Shown here in pieces: positions 1-10,600 of a stretch of DNA of 62,000 nt. The stretch is from Acanthaster planci (lineage: Eukaryota; Echinodermata; Asteroidea; Valvatida; Acanthasteridae). The notes beneath the pieces are model-generated. The model searched no databases. It was given only the letters and a program-made list of their open reading frames with translations, and was not told the origin of the DNA. Position 1 is the stretch's first letter. Each line of letters starts with the position of its first letter. The DNA lies in contig NW_019091365.1 of assembly GCF_001949145.1 (NCBI RefSeq), positions 586,005 to 648,004 of the forward strand, given 5' to 3'. The position numbers were made by a program, and so were the translations under genes.

Positions 1-64
1 ATGAAGCGAAACAACGGTGGGATCACTGATCAAGATCCAGATCTGTTTGAAATAAACTGGCCCA
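1..64 (+). CDS. possible partial coding exon at the window edge
   Basis: The frame starting at base 1 is open for 21 codons, and the exon would end at 64, just before a good donor (GTAAGTAG) at 65. The peptide is polar and acidic (it ends DPDLFEINWP) and the reading frame would pass the splice with one leftover base. I do not recognise the family. The first codon is ATG, but the window edge prevents telling a true start from an internal methionine. No partner exon could be identified downstream before the TRIM-like gene. It may be chance. Confidence 0.28.
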
Positions 65-174
65 GTAAGTAGTGCGCACGAGATAATAATGCGCACGGGT
101 AAAGAACAATCATTGGGGTGTCCCTTTAGGAACTCCGTAGTTTCCCACCTCTCATTTTACGAAGAGGGCTATGG

Positions 175-540
175 ATTGTGCCGTACATGAAAATGTTCCC
201 AAAGTGCTTGTATGGGTGCGGTTTGCTTATTACACAAACATCATAAGGGTCTTTAGAAGCACCTCGTTGTGCGGAATAAAGGGGCTGATCTGCATTACGG
301 AAGCTCCCCTCCGCGGTAGTGCCGAATTCCTCCATTTTCCCCATTTCGCTGATGAAAGTGGAGAGTTGCAAGAAAACGAAGGGAGTATCACAGGAATGGA
401 AACAAATCCAACTATCACGTCGGAAGGTGAAAGTTGGAGACAGTATAGGGACTGGTTTTTCAGCGGTCAGACTGCTAGCTGAGCGAACTAATCAGATGTG
501 CGAAGTTCAAAGCAGTTTACAAAGCGGATCCAGTTGAACT
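175..540 (-). repeat. dispersed repeat, copy 1 (reverse orientation)
   Basis: The reverse complement of this stretch aligns by eye with 13793-14121. Shared blocks include ATCAGATTAGTTCG, CAGCTAGCAGTCTGACCGC, CTTTCACCTTC, an AATGG(C/A)GGAATTCG block, GGAGCTTCCG(C/T)AATG and a terminal block around CCGCATCCACACAGGCACTT. The copies differ by substitutions and indels, so this looks like an old interspersed element. No coding potential or terminal repeats were seen, so the class is unknown. Confidence 0.6.
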
Positions 541-956
541 ATGAACCATGAACCTAGTAACAGTAGGCTCAATATTTCCCGGTAACTATCGAACCGAACA
601 GAACTTTCACCTTTACACATCACTGTCTGGTAAAACAGTATGGCTGGCTGTCGGGGAAACAAAGGAATATGTCAAAATGTGTTTCAAAATCCCAGGCAGC
701 CCATAACACACTAGAAAATAGCAAATCCTTCAAATTTTTACTAAAAGCGCACGCGATCCTCTTAAAAGTAATTGGACACCTGTACATTTATAGGTAAGCC
801 TGATGTTAATCAAGGGTGATATTTCTGCAAACTTAGGCTGTCCATACGAATCTTTTATAGGCAACATTAGAGAGCTCCATTCGTTGAGCGCCATTTTCAG
901 GAACCGCCCTGCTATGTGTAACAGCACAATTTGCCTCTTGTACAGTCGATATCATA
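541..956. other. intergenic, 5' side of the TRIM-like gene
   Basis: About 400 bases directly upstream of the TRIM-like start codon. I see no TATA box and no other convincing element. It probably contains the promoter and 5' UTR of that gene, by position only. Confidence 0.3.
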
Positions 957-2123
957 ATGGCGACTGGAAAATCAATCGATTCAACTCTGAAAAGGATAAG
1001 CAAGAATCACTTGGAATGCAGCATTTGCCAGGAGCGATACGACCGGCCCAAGATACTACCATGCCTCCACAGTTTTTGCGAGAAATGTCTGAATGAATAC
1101 TGGACGAGCAGGCATCGTGGCGTGCCGAAAATTCCTTGTCCAGTGTGCCGTCAAGAAACAGTACTACCAGAGAAGGGCGTGTCCGGCCTCAAAACGAACT
1201 TTTTCATTACGAGTCTGATGGAAGACGTCACACTACAAGATCAAGTGGCAGATGACACGCACGCACTGACGTGCGACACTTGCGACACAGGCGAGGCGAC
1301 CCACCGCTGCCTGGACTGTTCAAAGAACATCTGTGCTGGCTGCTTGCGGTGTCACAAGCAGTTCCCAGATTTACTGCACCACACGGTCGCTTCTCTGGAG
1401 GACATCCGGCAGGGGAAAGTCACGGCCAAAAAGACAAAACGAGAGGGTTATTCTGAGTGTGAGAAGCATGCGGGAGAGATGAGGCGATTCTTCTGCAAAA
1501 GGTGCGAAGAGTTGATTTGCAGAGATTGCACGGTGATAGACCATCCTAAAAACGAAGGACACGAGTATGATGACTTGAAGGCTGCTTCCTCCAAGTTGCG
1601 TCAGGTGTTCACAGACCTCCTGCCCAGATTGACTGGAAGGGAAAAACTGCTCCAAGACGCCCTAACATTTGTTCAGAAAGTGAAAGAAAAGCTTGAAAAC
1701 AATGCCTCAAGGGCGATGCAGAAGGTAAGAGACACCGCTGCTACTATGAAAGCTGAAATCGACGCCGAGGTGGATGGGATTATGGATGAAATAGAAAATG
1801 TCATATCAAATCGAAACGCGGTAATTGACGGCATGGAAAAAGACGCCCAAACACTGTTGTCTAGGAGTAAGCATTCCCATGAGCTCGCGCGGGACATCAC
1901 GAGCCACTCATCAGACAGTGATTTTCTTTCCCTGTATCCTGAAATCAAGCGAAATTTGCAGGCCCTCGGTACTGCTAGTCCTCCAAAGGTTGATCAAGAG
2001 CTTTCCGCACTCACGGTCATTTTAAGGCCCGTTAACTTCAGGGGTTTATGGCAACTGCAGCTTAAGGAATGCCAGTTTCCAGTTCGTCGGGAAAACAGAA
2101 TTGTCACACAACCACGTCCCTAG
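957..2123 (+). CDS. TRIM-like RING / B-box / coiled-coil protein (likely E3 ubiquitin ligase)
   Basis: This is a single open frame of 388 residues starting at ATAATGGCG. A RING finger spans roughly residues 20-67: CSIC, then CLHSFCEKC, then CPVC. B-box 1 (about 103-145) starts CDTCDTGEATHRC, and B-box 2 (about 167-205) carries CEKHAGEMRRFFCKRC and CRDC. A charged helical, coiled-coil-type segment follows (about 212-300). This order defines TRIM proteins, which transfer ubiquitin from an E2 through the RING and oligomerise through the coiled coil. The last 60 residues match no effector domain I know: there is no NHL, filamin or B30.2/SPRY domain, so the protein resembles the front half of the TRIM2/TRIM3/TRIM56 type. 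Lack of introns is common in expanded invertebrate TRIM families. Substrate unknown. A 3' exon with an effector domain cannot be ruled out, but the frame ends in TAG with no obvious donor before it. Confidence 0.85.
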   Translation: MATGKSIDSTLKRISKNHLECSICQERYDRPKILPCLHSFCEKCLNEYWTSRHRGVPKIPCPVCRQETVLPEKGVSGLKTNFFITSLMEDVTLQDQVADDTHALTCDTCDTGEATHRCLDCSKNICAGCLRCHKQFPDLLHHTVASLEDIRQGKVTAKKTKREGYSECEKHAGEMRRFFCKRCEELICRDCTVIDHPKNEGHEYDDLKAASSKLRQVFTDLLPRLTGREKLLQDALTFVQKVKEKLENNASRAMQKVRDTAATMKAEIDAEVDGIMDEIENVISNRNAVIDGMEKDAQTLLSRSKHSHELARDITSHSSDSDFLSLYPEIKRNLQALGTASPPKVDQELSALTVILRPVNFRGLWQLQLKECQFPVRRENRIVTQPRP

Positions 2124-2186
2124 CGGAATATTGACACGGATTAGGTATAGGTCTGAATGGATTTTTTTCAATCTTTATTTTCTTGC

Positions 2187-2625
2187 ATTGATACATGGGC
2201 GTCAATCAGTGGGGAACGGGGGGGGGGCGTGTCCCCCTACACTTTCCAAATGGGGGGAATTGTTGTCCCCCACACTTGTTTCGAAACCTAAATGAAAAGG
2301 TATACTTATTTGATCCTGTATCTCAGACAAGCTCATTAAATGGCCCCTAACATAATACATACACATGTAAGAAGAAAAAATTACCTGAAAAATTAAACAA
2401 ATGTTGCCAAAGCATTTGTTACGCCTGCATGGCTAAAGTAGCCAGAAGTTGTCTCAGATCACACCGCAGAGCATCTACACTCCAAAAGTTTCGGGGGCCT
2501 TTGAGCGGGCCCCGGACCCCATGCCGCTCAAGGCTTGGCGCTTCGCGCTTGCATTTGTTCTGATCAGGGCTATGACCCCCCCCCATTTTCAAAACGGATT
2601 GACGCCTTGCATTGATAGCTGTGAA
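2187..2625. repeat. possible interspersed element with inverted G/C-tract ends
   Basis: The left end reads GCATTGATAC then GGGCGTCAAT, followed by a long G tract. The right end, reverse complemented, reads ATCAATGCAAGGCGTCAATC, followed by a long G tract. This inverted resemblance suggests the two ends of one repeat of about 440 bp. No transposase coding was seen. The match is imperfect and was judged by eye. Confidence 0.35.
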
Positions 2626-5600
2626 TTGCTTTGAGATAATGGCATTTAATACGTATGGAAGCAATTCATATAAATATTTATAAATCGATTAGTACTTGTA
2701 AAGGTATCATTGATAAACTTTCGGATGGAAATTTGAAATTCCATAAATTGAAATAATTGAAATCTTTGTGAATACAGTTAAGAGTCAACAAATATATGTA
2801 CATAAACAAGTGACTTTGACCGTAGCCTAAAAGGAAAAACAGAGCAACACAAATACCTAACTCTCAGTGATTGTACCTGCTGAAAAGCAATCAACAGAGA
2901 GTTGATTATAATCCAAGCTTGCTTAGCAAATCATCTTTATGCTTGTCAAATTTCTATGATTATTTCTGCTGTATGAATTTTGGCAAATGAGGCCACGTTA
3001 CTTGTATAAGTGCATTTAGCTCGTTTGTCCGCCAACTGTACACTGCCATACTGTGATCTAACTTTGATAATGGCCTTGTTAAGCAACGATTTTAAATGCT
3101 TAGACTGAACCTATAAGAGTTATTAATGTACAATCTTAATCATTAGGTTGGCTTTCTGTGCGTTCATATCTGTAAATTTCAAAATATAAAAAGTTTGTGT
3201 ATATTAAAGTTTATGTTTTTTATCAGCAGCTTTCAATACAAAAACTTCTAAGAAGATTATTTACCCATTAAAATTTCTCTGCTCTCTACGAGCTTGCAAA
3301 CACTGGATGCATACTCCTTAACTTTTTGCGACCTTCATCCTTACCTCATTTCCATAAACGTATTTTCCACTTATTTTGCACATTAATTTAGTGTGATTTG
3401 AGGGCTGTGAATGAGCAATACCATAGGCGGTAGATATTGTCCATGATTCAGGGCTTCAGTCGGAAACAAAAATGAGCACTGTGAACCTTGCATAAGACCG
3501 TACATGTATTTTGAATTTGTAGGAGTTGCTTCGAGCAAATGGGCCTGTTCCAAAGGGCTATTAATGGGGGAAGGGGGTGTCTGCCTCTTGCAGGATGTCT
3601 GACATTGGTAACCGTAAGATCCAGGTATCTTCTCTGGTTTTCACTTGAGCTTGTTTGGAAATAACGATGGAAGTATTTCTTGGATTTTCTCACCCTGTCG
3701 GGGGGATTCAGATGGTCAGCACCGTCTGGTTGCATGGCAGCACCGGTAGCGGTCATTGGTGGTGACAGCTGGCAGACGAGCACCACACATCAATGATAAT
3801 GTCATTTGGAACTTTATAAGGGGTTGGGAAGTGTGACGCTTTTCCCAGTTATTTTAAAGTCCCATTTTATCAAGCTCGGTAACAGCAAACGGTCATTCCG
3901 AGCGATATTTAACATTCACACAGGAGCGAAAACCCGTTTTGCATTTATGTTACCAGCATTCCACAAAAATAGCGCACCAAGTCTAAGCAAGCCTTGACAA
4001 AGTAGCCCTGATTTCTAAACGCAGCAGCTCCTCGAGCGACCGTGCGGTTTATCCGCTCTGAAAAAAAAAATCATATGCCTCTTATTCAATGTTTTGACCG
4101 CGCAGAATGTCATTACCGGTTATCGCACGCATGTGTAAATGAGCCTTAGAACGTTTGCAGGCCTGGCACTGTTTATACCTTTCCAGTGGCTCAGAGTCAA
4201 TAAACAAGGGGAATTCCCTGAATAATTGTCAATTGCCCACAAGTAGTCGCAAGTCACGAGCAATTATCTGTAGCACTAAACCATCACGTTGTGATTGGCC
4301 AACGCGTTGCAAACTCCGAGTGGAGGAGCACCATTGTGAGTCGCCCGTATTACAGTTCTACTTGAAAATCAAAGTTTGAAATGAAAAGCTGAAACATTAC
4401 CGCAACGAGTTCAAACAGTGACATACAAATACACAAAATAGTCCATGGCCGATTATTTTGAATGGTGTTTAAGAACCTTTGTTTTTAGGTAGGATTTCGA
4501 TCATTAGAAAAGGGCGCGAGGTTAATCATAGACTTGACTTCATCAGATTCAAATCTTGTAAAGGCTGGTCATTCCTGTAAAACGGCCTTGATTTATGAAC
4601 GCTTTGATTCCATTTGTAAACTGTCTCTCTAGTGGACTTCAAGAGAGATTTATTCTGCAAAAGAAACAGACAGTTGAATATCACCCGGCAAGTTAACAAC
4701 TTTGAGCGACTCACACAAGTTCTGTTGGCTTAGCCAAACCCAGATGTGACTTTGTAAATCTTGATAAAATGTCGAAAAACTGGACACAGTCCAGAACTGT
4801 GTCACATTTGTTGTCAAATCGAGAGGGAACCAAATTCTGTCTCTTAGTTCAGGATGCAAGTGAACACTGTAGGATTATACATAGACAGAAGTCCATTTGA
4901 CAAACAAACCTCTATCACGGGGCGGCCATCTTGCTTTTCTACTTTCAAAGTAATGTAACCAAACTGAGGCTGGAAGGGGTAATAGTCTGTTCCCTTTTAT
5001 TAGTATCTGAAGTTGAATTATTATTGCAGATGGGTATACAGGGGGCAGCAAAAGCATGGTAGCAACACGATAAAGGTCTATGGGGGATTTTTGAGCTGGA
5101 TTGAAATAAATATGGGAGGTTTCTGGGTAAGACAGGAAACACACTTATGCCACCGACACCACTCTGCCAATATTAATATTGAAATGAACAAGATCAAATA
5201 TTTAGTCTATAAACACTGAAATCATACATGTGCAGTTTCAAAAGCCCGAGACTGCAATAAAAAATGTGATGTAAATACTAAAATATTTATGTAATCACCA
5301 ATCATTAATTGAGGCATAAATGAAACTGCACAGTGTCACATGAATACTAGTCTTCGATAGGAACTTTTAAAATTTTGAAAAGATTAAGCACACACACAAA
5401 CAAGTGTAAATTTCAACAAACATACAAATGATATCAAATTCAAGATGCTGAACTATGTAAATAAGGCAACTATTGAAAGACTCTTTTAAAGGCAAGAAAA
5501 GGATAGAAATCTCTACTTCCGTTGTCTTCAGGCTTAGCCTGATTTTTTTTTTTCACTTTTACCTTTGGCTCAACACAAGTTCAGTTAAGGAGCAAAAACT

Positions 5601-7187
5601 ACGCTTTTCTTTTAAACATAGCACCAATGTGTATGCTACCGACCCAAAGGTGGACCTTATTTCTGCATTCGAAATAACAACTTTGAAGGACACAACTCTG
5701 AGATTTCCCCAAACAATTAATTGACAACCCCGATGCTAACAAATTAGCTCAACAGAGCATTTCACTGTTCTCATTCACCCATACTAAAAATCTCTTTTTC
5801 CGCAGCTCTCATCGCGATTGCTCAAGTTTTCCCACGGCGTGGTGGGCCTCAAGTCAAGCCACGATCTTACCCTGAAGAGATCTATGTAATGTTGACATCA
5901 CATTTTTGTTCACATGTATGCACTTTCCTATGGAGCGCGTGGAGGCCCACAGTCCAGGAAGGCAGAGATGTCATCAGTAGAGTGCAGTGCGCGATCACAT
6001 GCATCTCATACACAAGGCGGCTAGGAAGGTCCGAGAGGCGAAGTGTACAGTACATGTACATAAAACTGTCACGCGCGACTTGCATTTCTCTCTGATTTCA
6101 GAAACATTTCACCGATTGAAAGACTCTGTAGGTCGAGAGTGGGTTTGGGTATTAAAACCACTTCGAAGCACCTACACTCTAAGGAAACTATCCGAACACT
6201 GCTTAGGAGATATCGCTTAATTACACACTAGAGGAACTTGAGGGCAAACAGTCCGAGGCAGAGTTTTAACACTGAAAGATACCCTCCGAATGGATTAGAC
6301 AAAGTGTTGGGAAACGCTTGAAGGAACAAGTCATTTGCAGCTGTTCCTGGTAAATGTGTCATTAAAACCGTACGCAGCAAGAGAAAAACATTAAGCCTAC
6401 ACTATACGTTTCCCCTGGCAACAGAGAGACCGTTTCAGCCAAAAATCTGCTAGACGAGGTAGATATTGTGCTGAAATTCTAGCAGATTCGTAAAAGATAT
6501 CTGCAGATTTTGGGGCATATCATAGAATTCTGGAATGCTTCCACAAGAATTCAGTGGCTTTCCTGTAGTCACCCAATATGGCTGCAATAGAGTCTTTGCA
6601 TACTAGCCATCTTGCAGGGCAGTTCTTTCGTTCCTCAGGGAAACCTCCTTTGTACATACCCTGTGCAATAAAAGCACTGTCCTGCAAGATGGCAGCAATG
6701 CAAACCCTCAATAATGCAAGAAGCTGCCTGGATAATTCGGCAACGACAGCACCGTATTTCAGTGTGATTTAAAATGGCTTCTCTAGGTTTTCTAAAAGAT
6801 TCTGATTATGAATTCGTTATGCAATGCAAGGTTATAGTCACAATGATTAAAGTTCTAATTTTACTTTTTTCAGAGCTACATTTCAGTATGTCAATATGAT
6901 TACATAACCACTGAAAGGGAAAACAACCACAGTCAGGTTTGCAGGTTTCACAGATGTCACTGGCCAAGTCTGCACGTCATCATTTGCATTATTAATGAAT
7001 AATTCATTAACCTTGCTAGAAGGAACTAATCCGAAGGCAGACCATGGATGAATTCAAGCTCGAAATATGTAAACAACGCAAAGCCGTTTAACAACTCCAA
7101 ACTCAAATAACCCACTTGAGATGAAAACCGAGAATCCACCAGTCTGCGATTCTATGAGACGAAAATACTGTCGAGTGCTGAACATGT
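2626..7187. other. AT-rich intergenic region, no gene recognised
   Basis: This is about 4.5 kb between the TRIM-like gene and the 3' end of gene A. All open frames are short, overlap on both strands and show no domain. The part next to 7188 should contain the 3' UTR of gene A, which is on the minus strand. No AATAAA could be assigned with confidence. Confidence 0.5.
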
Positions 7188-7615
7188 TTAGACCTGTTCC
7201 CCAGGGTAAGCTGTAGGATAACCAGCAGGGTACGTCGGTTGGCCGGCAGGGTACGCCGGTTGGCCGGCAGGGTACGCCGGTTGGCCGGCAGGGTACGCCG
7301 GTTGGCCGGCAGGGTACGCCGGTTGGATGGCAGGATAAGCCTGCTGACCGGCAGGGTAGGCCCCTGGTTGCCCATACGAAGCCGGTTGACTGGATTGACC
7401 GGTCGGTTGCATGGCTATAGGGGGTTGCTCCTGGGGCGTATTGGAAACGACCTGAGACGAGGCCTGCTGCAGTTGACGTTTGTTGGAGAAGTAGCGCCAG
7501 CAGAGGCGACCGACGAGGACACAGACCAGTACCCCGGCCCCGATGGCACCCAGGTGGATGACGGCAAGGATGCCGGCCTTATTACTCGCAGTGTTTTCGG
7601 TGTCAATGGTGCCAT
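7188..7615 (-). CDS. gene A exon 4 (membrane helix and repeat tail)
   Basis: The acceptor ATCCTCCTAG precedes 7615. The exon encodes an NGT glycosylation site, a hydrophobic helix (HLGAIGAGVLVCVLVG), basic residues, a Gln/Ser/Pro-rich linker and the YPAGQPA heptads, and it ends at the stop at 7188. Confidence 0.9.
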
Positions 7616-10600
7616 CTAGGAGGATGCACACAAGCATTCAGGTTTACACTCAACAAATAACAACCGCTATCATTTAGCATCCATTCGCTATTGAAAGAAA
7701 ACTTTCACACTGCAAATACCCCAGCCAAAGATTTGAGGAAAGAAAAGGTGATTTCCTGACACCTGTTTTATTATAAACCTACAGATTAGTTCATGCTTTC
7801 AAATTTTCGAGGCGCAAAGTGTTGAAATTTTTATCAAACAAATACTGGTTATAATCCCCCGAAAAAGACCGCAGAAAAACACAGCGTGAATGATTCTGGT
7901 TTGAGTATCAAATCTTTCATTACTTTACAATAAGGACAAGTCTCTGTCATAAGAAACGTCTCAAAGTGTCGTCATTACTTACTGATGAAGAGGGTCTCAT
8001 CACTGTTGTCACCACAGTTGTCATAATCATTGAATTTGAGGCTCGCATCAATGCATCGATAGTTGTCGCATTTGAATTCGTCTGCACCACAGCCCTCTGA
8101 AATTAGCGAAAGGCCTCGTGATATGAATAGCAGGTACTTAGCTGTGCGATGTTGAACGCGCTGGAGGAAATAGGGATGGGACATGTCTATGAAAAAAGTT
8201 GTAATGACTCAAAATCAATTACTCAACTTGAGTCCGATTCAAGTCGCAATTTGTGACGACTCGACTTGAGTTTCAATGAGTAAATGACCCTACACAAGTC
8301 ACTGCGAGCAGATGACTCAACTTGAGTCCCTTATCAGAAGACCCGTCTCGAGTGAAAGTTAAGTAAATGAGAAAAAACAAACGTCTTTGCCAAAAATAAA
8401 CATTTGCAACGACTTACAGAGCGGCTCTTTGCAATGACTTACAGAGCGGCTCTTTGCAATGACTTACAGAGCGGCTCTTTGCAATGACTTACAGAGCGGT
8501 TCTTTGCAATGACTTAAAGAGCGGCTTTTAATATTTTGGGAGGTAAAGCTTCAGCAGGCAAGTACAGTGGAAAACAACGAGGACTGAATGCAGGTCAAAA
8601 TGTTCTTGTCATGTCTTATCATCAAAAGTAAGATGTGGTGTGACCACGTAGAAACCGAGGTAAAAATAATATAGAATGCCCCCAAATGACTTTCCCTTTG
8701 TTTTCACGTACCATATTGTGTTCGAATTGACTGGAGCTAAATACTTGATTCGACTCAATTTTTGGACTAATAACTCAACTTGACTATAGAGTGACTGTTT
8801 AAATGACAAGTCACTATGTTACAATGACGTCATTTGACTCAAGTCACAAAAATTAATGAGTGATTACAACTCTATAAGCTACAGACGTTAGCCACGGTTG
8901 CGACGGGCCTACAGATAAAGTAGCTAGAGCAGGGTCGAATAAATGGGCATTATTTTAAATGATTTCTGAAGTTGATTTGATTGGGATTTCGCTTGGATGG
9001 ATCGGGGAAGCTTTGAAAATGATGATACACTAGGCTGTGATGGACGCAGGGATATGGAGATTCACGATTGCGCTGCGGACCCTCGTAATTTGCTCCGTTA
9101 ATGATAAACTTACCGGAGGTAGGCGACTCGAAGGACGTGTAAGAGAGGACGAATCCTCTGCCTGTTCCAGATTTGTTGGTTTTGAATCTCAAAGTGACGG
9201 CATTTGTTCGAGAAACAATGCTCCTGGCAGAGGTGCCACAGATCAACCCGAGGTTTCGGGAAAGGAAATAATTCGACTTTCCCTCATAGACCCCCAGGTA
9301 GTCCTGTTTACATTTCGGTCTATCCTTGATGTCGACCCAGTCGAAGGTGAGTAGGATCCGTCGACTCGAGTCGGCGGTGATAATGAGCTTGCAGTCCATG
9401 TAGTTCCTATATTCGTGATCCCTCTGGGAGACCAGAATGCCTCCGGAACCGCCAACATCGATGGTTCCCCCGCAGTTTTGGTCCATGTATTCTGCAAAGT
9501 GTTTAAAGGGGACAGTAGAAAAACATGAAGAGAGAACATGACAAAGAACGGAGAATGAAACACTTTCTAAACGGTGCAGGGAACCCCAGTGACGGTGTCT
9601 GTGCGTATAACAAAGGCAAACCGTATCATTGTGAACACAGACCTGTAGCATGGGCATATAATGACGATCCTGTATATCATGCATGTTAAATAACAAACAA
9701 CACGCTCAGAAGGTCAAGAAATCGTAATGATACACGCAGCTTTCGTACAGTGACTTTTTCTTTTTCACATTTTGTGTATCTTTGCATACTTCTTCAGTGT
9801 ATGAAAAGTGTTTGAAATCCTTCTGTGCCCTTCTTGAGTACATGTACTGAAAAGGGGAGTTTTTGTTCAAGCATTGTTCAAACTTGCCCAGACAAGTGAG
9901 GGCGCTGTTGCCGTGACGTAATCAGGGAAGACGCTGTTCATTTCGCTCGTCGCAAGGCGCGCGCCCGAATAGGGAAGGGCTGATGAGGAAATAAGTCACA
10001 CGGGGTCACAGATAACGACACGCAGAGCATTGTGGGTAAATTTTTGCCAGGCGCGCGAGCTCGCTCAATGCGTTACACAAGCGGCGGTTACCTCATTGCT
10101 GAGAATAATATTCTCTCTACACACTTTATTCGTTCATCCATAATTGATCAAGATAACCAATGATTTGAAAAATATCGCCAAAAGACACACGATCAGTGAT
10201 ACTTAGTGAAAAGATAAATTACCACACTGGGATTGTACCAAGGCCATGTTTTTATCATATAGACGACACTTTGCCTGTACCAAAGCATTGCCGTCGGCGA
10301 AACAACAAAATTCAATAACGCTTCGCTAACAGGAAGTGATAACTTCGTGCTCAAAGGTCGCGCACAATGTAGCCAATCGCAGTGCAACGCCATCAGCCCT
10401 TCCCAACGCCCTATTCGGACTGTTGGCTACGAGTGGATTCAGTTACATCGTTTCATGTCCAAGTTCTGAACCCTTAATGTGCTAAATGAAAACATTTCTA
10501 AGAAAAGGTTGCTCGCTAGCTTATACACTTACAAAGCAATAAGCTGTTAAATCAAGAAATGGAAATTTACAGCAGAAAAAATATTTAAAAATTCAAAATT

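Noticed and set aside
7239-7619. Plus-strand open frame of 126 codons over the gene A tail
   Set aside because: It is the antisense shadow of the YPAGQPA repeats, which create matching open frames on the opposite strand.
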